This document shows positions 58,293-64,000 of a stretch of DNA of 64,000 nucleotides, one piece after another (position 1 is the first letter of the stretch; each line of letters starts with the position of its first letter). Made by a program: the position numbers and the translations under genes. Source of the DNA: Prochlorococcus marinus XMU1419 (GTDB taxonomy: Bacteria; Cyanobacteriota; Cyanobacteriia; PCC-6307; Cyanobiaceae); the NCBI RefSeq assembly GCF_017695955.1, contig NZ_JAAORO010000002.1, forward strand, positions 62,001-126,000. The letters run 5' to 3'. The notes under the pieces are model-generated. The model ran no database searches. It saw only the letters and a program-made list of their open reading frames with translations, and had not been told where the DNA came from.

Positions 58293-59327
58293 TTATTGCT
58301 TGTCTAATTGTCTAAGTTTTTTTGCTAATTCTGGTAATTTTTTAAAAATACTTGAACTCCTTAGCCATGATTTATTTTCCATCGCGGGGAAACCACTTAT
58401 TACCTTGCCATCTTCAATGTCACAATGTATTCCGCATTTTGAACTCGCAATGACATTATTACCAACTTTTACTCTATTATTGACTCCTACTTGCCCTGCC
58501 AAAATAACACCATCTCCAATATTTGCGCCTCCAGCGATACCAACTTGAGCTGCAAATGCACAATTCTTTCCAATTTTTACGCCATGACCTATTTGTATTA
58601 AATTATCCAACTTTGTTCCCTCATCAATAAAAGTAAATCCAACTGCGGGTCTATCAATACAACAATTAGTTCCAATTTCTACAAAACTCATTATTTTTAC
58701 ACCACCTTTTTGCGGCATCTTTACCCATTTGCCATTTTCAGGAATAAAACCAAATCCCTCTGATCCAATAACAGAATTTGAATTAATTACACAATTATTT
58801 TTTAGAATGGTATTTTCGTAAATAACACAATTAGAATGAATTATATTATTATTTCCTATTTGAACATTGCCTAAAATTGATGATCCAGGAAGAATATGAT
58901 TATTGTCTCCAATTACGGTATTTTCTCCAATATAGACATTAGGTCCAATATGGCAATCTGCTCCAATTATTGCTGTTTTATCTATAACTGCTGAAGCATG
59001 AATTCCTGGTTTGAAATTGATAGTTTTATATAAATAATCCAATACTTCTGCAAATGCAATTCTTGGATTTTTAACGATTATGTTAGATATATTGAGTTTT
59101 TTTAGGGCACTAACAATTTCATCGTTGTTAGTAGTTATTATTGCTGAGGCTTTAGTTTGATCTAATTTTTCTTTAAGGATATTATTTTCCTCTAAAAAAG
59201 ATATTTGATGTTTAACTGCAGCATCTAATGAGGCAGCATCATCTATGTTTAAATCTTCGAAAATATTGGCACTAATAAAATTTGAATTTCCTTTTTTTAT
59301 TAGATCAACTAAATCACTTAAAAGCAT
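58293..59327 (-). CDS. lpxD: UDP-3-O-acylglucosamine N-acyltransferase
   Basis: A 344-aa LpxD of lipid A synthesis. An N-terminal uridine-binding domain of about 100 residues is followed by a long hexapeptide-repeat helix ([I/V]Gxxxx units such as IGADCHIGPNVYIGENTVIG) and the catalytic region with IQIGHGVKIGKN. Its presence, with lptB, implies the cell makes some lipid A-based outer-membrane glycolipid. Partner lpx genes lie elsewhere. Confidence 0.94.
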   Translation of the reverse strand: MLLSDLVDLIKKGNSNFISANIFEDLNIDDAASLDAAVKHQISFLEENNILKEKLDQTKASAIITTNNDEIVSALKKLNISNIIVKNPRIAFAEVLDYLYKTINFKPGIHASAVIDKTAIIGADCHIGPNVYIGENTVIGDNNHILPGSSILGNVQIGNNNIIHSNCVIYENTILKNNCVINSNSVIGSEGFGFIPENGKWVKMPQKGGVKIMSFVEIGTNCCIDRPAVGFTFIDEGTKLDNLIQIGHGVKIGKNCAFAAQVGIAGGANIGDGVILAGQVGVNNRVKVGNNVIASSKCGIHCDIEDGKVISGFPAMENKSWLRSSSIFKKLPELAKKLRQLDKQ

Positions 59328-59346
59328 TTTTCAATTTTAATTTTTT

Positions 59347-60429
59347 CTAAGAGAGAGCAAGAACATCTCTATGAACGACAATTATCGAGGAGTTGTTATT
59401 TTCTTTATTATTTAAGATACTTCTTAATTTGTCGCTACTTATTGATACTAAACCTTTTGCAACTTCTTTATCATTTGTATTTACGATTTTAACTGCCTGA
59501 TTAATCGTAAAGTTTCCTTCTACATTCTTAACACCAACCGCTAAAAGTGAGGCACCTTTTTTTTTAATTGCAAAAGAAGCGCCATCATCTAAAGTAATTT
59601 TCCCTACTGTTTGAATTGCGTGTGAAAGCCAACTTTTTTTGTTTCCAATAGGTTTTTCTACTGGATAAAATAAAGTTCCAATTTTATTATCATTAAATAT
59701 TTCAATTAAGTTTTTTTTATTAGTTCCATCAACTAGTTGGACTTCGACTCCTCCTTTTGTTGCTATTTCTGCAGAAATTAATTTTGTAGAAATTCCTCCT
59801 GTTCCCCATTCATTATTTGAGTTTTGAATATTTTTATCTTTAATTTCCTTTAATTCACTATTATGAACTTCTTTAATAGGTTGCGCATCTTTATTATTAC
59901 GTGGATCTTTTGAGTATAGATTTTCAATATCGGTTAATAAAATAAGCTTGTTAGCATTTATAGCCAAGGCAACTAAAGCAGAGAGGGTATCATTATCTCC
60001 ATATTTAAGCTCTTCATTTGCTACGGTATCATTTTCATTTACTATTGGAATAACATTCAAATCGATTAATCTTTTTAAAGTTTTAGAAGCGTTATTAAAG
60101 GATTCTCGTGAATTAAAATCAGCTTTAGTTATTAAAATTTGAGCAATATTAAGACCTAATTTATTAAATACTTTATCGTATAAGGACATTAAATTAACTT
60201 GACCTACTGCAGCAGTAGCTTGAAGGGTACTTAAATCATTTGGTCTTGTTTTAATATTTAACTTTTGGCAACCTAATCCAACGGCTCCACTAGTTACTAA
60301 AATTAACTTGTTTCCTTTTGAAAGAAAACTTGTAAAGGATCTAGAAAGGTTTTCAATAACTTCTTCTGTAGATGTTTCCTCTGTACCTCTTAAAATACTA
60401 GTACCAATTTTTATAACCCAAGTTTTCAT
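59347..60429 (-). CDS. proB: Glutamate 5-kinase
   Basis: A 360-aa first enzyme of proline synthesis. Amino-acid kinase core: [44 protein letters not shown] and [13 protein letters not shown]; a PUA domain spans roughly residues 270-350. Feedback by proline is usual for the family. Start overlaps the yqeG-like stop by four bases. Confidence 0.96.
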   Translation of the reverse strand: MKTWVIKIGTSILRGTEETSTEEVIENLSRSFTSFLSKGNKLILVTSGAVGLGCQKLNIKTRPNDLSTLQATAAVGQVNLMSLYDKVFNKLGLNIAQILITKADFNSRESFNNASKTLKRLIDLNVIPIVNENDTVANEELKYGDNDTLSALVALAINANKLILLTDIENLYSKDPRNNKDAQPIKEVHNSELKEIKDKNIQNSNNEWGTGGISTKLISAEIATKGGVEVQLVDGTNKKNLIEIFNDNKIGTLFYPVEKPIGNKKSWLSHAIQTVGKITLDDGASFAIKKKGASLLAVGVKNVEGNFTINQAVKIVNTNDKEVAKGLVSISSDKLRSILNNKENNNSSIIVVHRDVLALS

Positions 60430-60920
60430 TTTATAAAATGAGAAATTAATTTTTCTATTGTCAAAGTTAAATTAAATTTTATAGGCAGGCCATCTCTATT
60501 TAATCTCTTAACTAATATTGTTTTTATATCACATCTATTCCCAACAATAATATCTGTAAAAATTCTGTCGCCAATAATGGCTATATTTTTTGGCTCTCTG
60601 CCAATTTCTTTGATAGCAGACAAAGTTACTTTTTTTCTAGGTTTTGATGCATTGTATTTATAACTTAAATTTAATTCTTTCGCTATTTTTTCGATTCTTT
60701 TTTTTGATGGATTATTACTTATTAGATATAAGGAGAAAAGTTTTTTAGATTCTATGATCCAATTTTTTACAGCTTTTGGGATCATATTTGATTTTCTATT
60801 TACTAGAGTCCCATCCACGTCTAGCAATAAAGAATTAATTCCTTTTTTTTGCAACTCAGATTGAGAAATATTATATATTGGTAAGTTTGAATCCCAATTA
60901 ATATTTAGGATAGATCTCAT
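60426..60920 (-). CDS. YqeG-family HAD phosphatase
   Basis: A 164-aa HAD hydrolase: motif I DVDGTL with the nucleophile Asp about residue 39, motif II ISNN, a conserved Lys in SKPRKK, and motif [10 protein letters not shown]. The YqeG/GEP4 group includes phosphatidylglycerophosphate phosphatases that complete phosphatidylglycerol synthesis, an essential thylakoid lipid. That activity is a reasonable family inference. Confidence 0.88.
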   Translation of the reverse strand: MRSILNINWDSNLPIYNISQSELQKKGINSLLLDVDGTLVNRKSNMIPKAVKNWIIESKKLFSLYLISNNPSKKRIEKIAKELNLSYKYNASKPRKKVTLSAIKEIGREPKNIAIIGDRIFTDIIVGNRCDIKTILVKRLNRDGLPIKFNLTLTIEKLISHFIK

Positions 60921-60925
60921 TTATT

Positions 60926-61462
60926 TTAAGAACTACTTTTTTCAAGCTCAGTTTCAATCAAAGGTTGAATTTTATCGAACTCATCATCTTCAACTAATAA
61001 GGCACCTTTGTCTTTTAATTTACCAACAATAAAAAAAGGATCTAGTGGTATATATAAGCCATATTCTTGGTCAAAAAGATTAAAGTTAACTAGCAATTCA
61101 TAACTCTCACTATCATCATCGACGTAATCTTCTTCTAATTCATCGTAAATTGGTTCTTCAAGTTCTCCTGATACTGTTAATGTAACTGCTGATCTGACAA
61201 GTCTTAAATCATGTTCTTGAAGGACTGCTTCAGCATTTTTTAGTATTTGTTCATTTTTATCTATTTTCTCAATTAGTTCAGGTTCATCTTTTTCATTTAT
61301 CTTAAAAAGACTTACTGGTGTATCAACTGGCGTTAATAAAGCATATTCTTGGCCTTCAACACTTACTAATTGTTCAAGATAACAAAATAGCTCGTTTCCA
61401 TTTGAGTCATTTAATAAAAGAGTCTGTGCATCATAATTATCATTTGAATTGGCTTCTTTCAT
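60926..61462 (-). CDS. DUF3727 domain protein
   Basis: A 178-aa acidic protein found across cyanobacteria and plastids. N-terminal half is a DUF1292-like fold (TLLLNDSNGNELFCYLEQLVS), and the C-terminal half the DUF3727 beta domain (FNLFDQEYGLYIPLDPFFIVG). The linker is highly acidic. Function not established. Six bases upstream of the yqeG-like gene on the transcript. Confidence 0.85.
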   Translation of the reverse strand: MKEANSNDNYDAQTLLLNDSNGNELFCYLEQLVSVEGQEYALLTPVDTPVSLFKINEKDEPELIEKIDKNEQILKNAEAVLQEHDLRLVRSAVTLTVSGELEEPIYDELEEDYVDDDSESYELLVNFNLFDQEYGLYIPLDPFFIVGKLKDKGALLVEDDEFDKIQPLIETELEKSSS

Positions 61463-61488
61463 TTAAAAATTATCTATCCTTTTTAATA

Positions 61489-61950
61489 CTAATATTTTAT
61501 CTGACGTTTACCAGCTTTTTCTTCTAATTCAGGACCTTCTTCGATCCATTGTTCAAGTATTATTTTTGCTGAAAAACTATCAATTAATCCGGATTTATCT
61601 TTTTTTATTCCAAATCTTTCTGAAGATTCCCAAGTTGAACTATGTTCGTTGACATAAGAAAATGGAAGCTTTAATTCATTTGAAAGTAATTGACCGTAAT
61701 TTTTACAGTCAATAGCTTGAGTGGTCATTTTACCTTTCTCATCTAGCGGAATACCCACAATAAAACCAGTCAAATTAAATTCATTTATATAATTTCTAAT
61801 GATTTTAATCTCTTGATTATTTTCAAATCGTTTTACTGCTGGAAGTATATTTGATGTTATGCAGAGGGGATCACAATAAGCTAATCCTATTCTTTTGGAA
61901 CCTATATCCAAACTCAAAATTGATTTGGGCTTGGGTTTGCAAAATTTCAC
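61489..61950 (-). CDS. ruvX: Holliday junction resolvase-like protein RuvX/YqgF
   Basis: A 153-aa RNase H-fold protein: first acidic strand [17 protein letters not shown] with the catalytic Asp, [24 protein letters not shown] and a C-terminal [14 protein letters not shown]. Essential in many bacteria for 16S rRNA 5' end maturation and proposed for junction resolution. Overlaps the stop of the upstream gene by four bases. Confidence 0.93.
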   Translation of the reverse strand: MKFCKPKPKSILSLDIGSKRIGLAYCDPLCITSNILPAVKRFENNQEIKIIRNYINEFNLTGFIVGIPLDEKGKMTTQAIDCKNYGQLLSNELKLPFSYVNEHSSTWESSERFGIKKDKSGLIDSFSAKIILEQWIEEGPELEEKAGKRQIKY

Positions 61951-63002
61951 TTTGTTTTTAATGGAAAAGGAGATGGATATGGATTACCTTGTGGACTTAA
62001 TTTTTCAAAGATTGATTCCAAAGATTGATTTATTATATTTACTTGTTTGGCTTCATTCTTAATTATTGTGTTCCTAATAAGAATTATTTCTTGATTTTTT
62101 TCTTTGATATTACACTCTTCAAGAAAAACATTTAATTGAGAATTTTCTTTATAGGTTTTTAAATATGAAACAGGTGATTTTTCAAAAAATCTTTTTATAA
62201 ATTCTTTTAAAATAGAATTGAATCTCTTATCCCAATATCTACTAATAGTTAAAGTATAAATTTCTTCATTTTGATAATTAATATCTTTTAAAATTGTACA
62301 TAAAACTGAATTTTCATATATTAAGGCACCACTCTTAGAATTATTTCTTTTAAGAATGTCGTCTTGATCAAAATCTAAAATATTTCTTATTAAGGGAGAT
62401 TGATTTGATCTTATGAAATTAACTATTTTTAATATATTTTGTTTATTAATGTTTTGGAATTCATTAATTAATGTATAGGCATTGGTATTTTGATTTTTAG
62501 GTTTATTTAGATCAGAACCATCCCAAAGGATTATCTCTCCTAAAGGTTGAAAGCCTAATTCTCTTGCGTTCGATATGAGGTCAACATTATTTATATCTGA
62601 ATTAATTATCCAACTTGAAGTTTTGATTTCTTTTATTGAGATGGATTTTTTTATCAATCCTAAAGTTAATTGTTTATCGGTTAAAGAACACTTGCTTTTA
62701 ATCAACTTGGGCTTAGATATTTTTAAGCAAGTCTCTTTTTTGTTTAAAGGAAAAATATTCAAATAACCAATAATTTCGTTTCCATATATAGCAATTATGC
62801 ATTTATTTTTATTTTTCTTAAGATTATTCAAGAAGATTTTTAAGTCATCAAAGGTATTGATAATTGCCATCTTTAAAAACCAATTATTCAATTCCTTATT
62901 TTTAATATCTATTAAAAGATTAATGTGCCGTATATGGAGTTCTTCAAAAGTTACTTCCATTCCTTTTTTAGATTGAAAAGAATAAGAGGTATCTTTTTTC
63001 AT
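61947..63002 (-). CDS. GNAT-like acetyltransferase-fold protein (tentative)
   Basis: A 351-aa protein I do not firmly recognise. Residues 18-170 have the strand-helix rhythm of a GNAT domain, with [18 protein letters not shown] as the central hairpin and WIINSDINN...[12 protein letters not shown] as the C-terminal part. The second half is helical with [14 protein letters not shown]. No intact acetyl-CoA loop (Q/RxxGxG/A) is seen, so the fold call is weak. Tightly packed between ruvX and the F420-ligase-like gene. Confidence 0.6.
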   Translation of the reverse strand: MKKDTSYSFQSKKGMEVTFEELHIRHINLLIDIKNKELNNWFLKMAIINTFDDLKIFLNNLKKNKNKCIIAIYGNEIIGYLNIFPLNKKETCLKISKPKLIKSKCSLTDKQLTLGLIKKSISIKEIKTSSWIINSDINNVDLISNARELGFQPLGEIILWDGSDLNKPKNQNTNAYTLINEFQNINKQNILKIVNFIRSNQSPLIRNILDFDQDDILKRNNSKSGALIYENSVLCTILKDINYQNEEIYTLTISRYWDKRFNSILKEFIKRFFEKSPVSYLKTYKENSQLNVFLEECNIKEKNQEIILIRNTIIKNEAKQVNIINQSLESIFEKLSPQGNPYPSPFPLKTK

Positions 63003-63983
63003 TTACTTTTTTTCTCTTATTAATACTATAGGGGTTTTTTCATCTCCATTGCCAGCTGGATTTGATAATAAGTGTTTTTTGAGTATTTTATTTACCTTTT
63101 TATTTGAACTTGCTAAAACTTTCACACCTCCAAGATCATTAACATCGACAACTGCAACATCTATATTTAGATAGTTCGAGACCTCCTTACAAAATAAATC
63201 CGCATTGAGAGGACCCATAACTATACTCTTGTCGTAAGGTGTAACTGTACCGCTTATATCATCAATGAGGGATGATTCTGAACCAGTTAACCTATAAAAC
63301 ATACCTTTAATCCCAACTAATTTGAAGAGATATCCAACAAATAGTGCAAAGGTTATTCTTGTGACTCCGATTCTATTTATTAATAATTGCATCCCGCAAG
63401 CTGTTGCGAGACTGCTTGTAGGGTGAAAAAAATAACATAAAGCTTTCGAAAATAAACTATATTTTAAATTTTGAGGGGAAATATATCTATTTTGCATAAT
63501 CGCTAGCGGACTCTCACCGATAGTTAAAATATCATTTTCTTCTATAATTCCTTTACAGTATTCAATCACAGTATTTACTGGGTTATCAAAGCAACCAAGT
63601 AAATCAGTTTTAATAGCAAGTGCTTTATATTTATTATTTATTGGAATTTCAAAAACTTCTTTCGGCCTTTGTTTTTGACCATCTAAATTAATTAAGAAAC
63701 AATCCTTATTATTTGAAATACCAAAATGTCCATAGTTCTCCCAATATATTTTTAACCATAGATATTTTATTTTTTTTCTAAAATTATCATTGCTAAATTT
63801 ATATATGATTCTTACAAATAATTCTGAATTTGACTTGATAATTGTTGTTGGCCAGTAATTATTTAAATTCTTAATTTTATTATTTTCATATATGTAAATA
63901 TCTTGTTGATAATTAAAATTTTGGCAATATTCGTTACCTTTACTTTTAAAACAATCTAACTCAAAATTTATATTAGAAACCAT
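63003..63983 (-). CDS. F420-0:gamma-glutamyl ligase-like protein
   Basis: A 326-aa member of the family annotated as F420-0:gamma-glutamyl ligase (CofE-like). The C-terminal half has VTPYDKSIVMGPLNADLF, the metal-site-like VDVNDLGGVKVLA and NPAGNGDEKTPIVLIR. Picocyanobacteria are not known to make coenzyme F420 as a main cofactor, so another gamma-glutamylation or a F420-independent role is likely. One-base spacing to the next gene; the start lies 17 bases from the right edge. Confidence 0.82.
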   Translation of the reverse strand: MVSNINFELDCFKSKGNEYCQNFNYQQDIYIYENNKIKNLNNYWPTTIIKSNSELFVRIIYKFSNDNFRKKIKYLWLKIYWENYGHFGISNNKDCFLINLDGQKQRPKEVFEIPINNKYKALAIKTDLLGCFDNPVNTVIEYCKGIIEENDILTIGESPLAIMQNRYISPQNLKYSLFSKALCYFFHPTSSLATACGMQLLINRIGVTRITFALFVGYLFKLVGIKGMFYRLTGSESSLIDDISGTVTPYDKSIVMGPLNADLFCKEVSNYLNIDVAVVDVNDLGGVKVLASSNKKVNKILKKHLLSNPAGNGDEKTPIVLIREKK

Positions 63984-64000
63984 AGTCTCTTTAGTTTTAC

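Noticed and set aside
1-64000. tRNA, rRNA, CRISPR, insertion sequence or prophage genes
   Set aside because: I checked the intergenic gaps by eye and found no tRNA-like cloverleaf, spaced direct repeats, transposase or integrase motifs. A tRNAscan-SE run could still reveal one I missed.

Overview
The window looks like a chromosomal segment of a marine picocyanobacterium, most probably a high-light-adapted Prochlorococcus. The evidence is the very AT-rich DNA (about 30 % GC by eye), very short intergenic gaps, and the gene set. That set includes the cytochrome b6f subunit PetN, Thf1/Psb29, the SipA regulator, geranylgeranyl reductase ChlP, PcyA, ferredoxin sulfite reductase, GlpX, phosphoribulokinase, glutamyl-tRNA reductase and CcsA. 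The strain cannot be named from the sequence. I see no rRNA, tRNA, CRISPR array, insertion sequence or prophage. Once the small genes are counted, no stretch longer than 300 bases lacks a gene.

Layout. (1) 1-3958, minus strand: a DNA-repair cassette of a DExH helicase (cut by the left edge), an ATP-dependent DNA ligase and a metallo-beta-lactamase-fold exonuclease. (2) 3994-10527: a loose array of about 17 small genes on both strands, nearly all of unknown function. It includes a DUF2130 protein, a stand-alone IF-2 N-terminal-like protein, a ribbon-helix-helix-like protein, two related 58-69 aa proteins and several small membrane or secreted proteins. This is the most variable-looking part. 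(3) 10643-16855: photosynthesis and proteostasis genes (petN, thf1, clpP, ftsH, sipA and an M16 protease pair). (4) 16897-21592, plus strand: pcyA followed without gaps by a DevBCA-type exporter, a tiny basic protein and a glycosyltransferase. (5) 21645-31474: rpsB-tsf with a striking leader, an unknown gene, recG, a VanX-like dipeptidase, sulfite reductase (minus) and glyS. (6) 31455-37793: chlP, a VanY-like peptidase, typA, a DUF309 protein, lptB and ccsA.

(7) 37817-45709: central carbon and tetrapyrrole genes (rpe, glpX, hemA, glgC, gnd, pgl) and a CIA30-family protein. (8) 45731-51246: ilvD, a UPRT-like protein with a degenerate active site, a lumenal pentapeptide protein, a CobW-type GTPase, a DnaJ-zinc-finger-like peptide and purS-purQ, ending in a clear hairpin terminator. 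(9) 51297-63983, minus strand: class II and class I fructose-bisphosphate aldolases, an oxidoreductase, accD, phosphoribulokinase, leuB, lpxD, proB, a YqeG-type phosphatase, a DUF3727 protein, ruvX, a GNAT-like protein and an F420-ligase-like protein.

Functionally, rpe, glpX, both aldolases and prk cover much of the Calvin cycle, while gnd and pgl serve the oxidative pentose phosphate route and glgC glycogen synthesis. hemA, chlP and pcyA feed tetrapyrrole and pigment synthesis. thf1, ftsH, clpP and sipA belong to photosystem maintenance and the high-light response. The least expected signal is the rpsB leader at 21645-21708. It has two perfect stems in interleaved A-B-A'-B' order, which means a pseudoknot or a mutually exclusive switch. 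Other candidates for new biology are a 46-aa membrane protein translationally coupled to petN, the small-protein array with its paralogous pair, and a 32-aa ORF coupled at both ends between the DUF309 gene and lptB.
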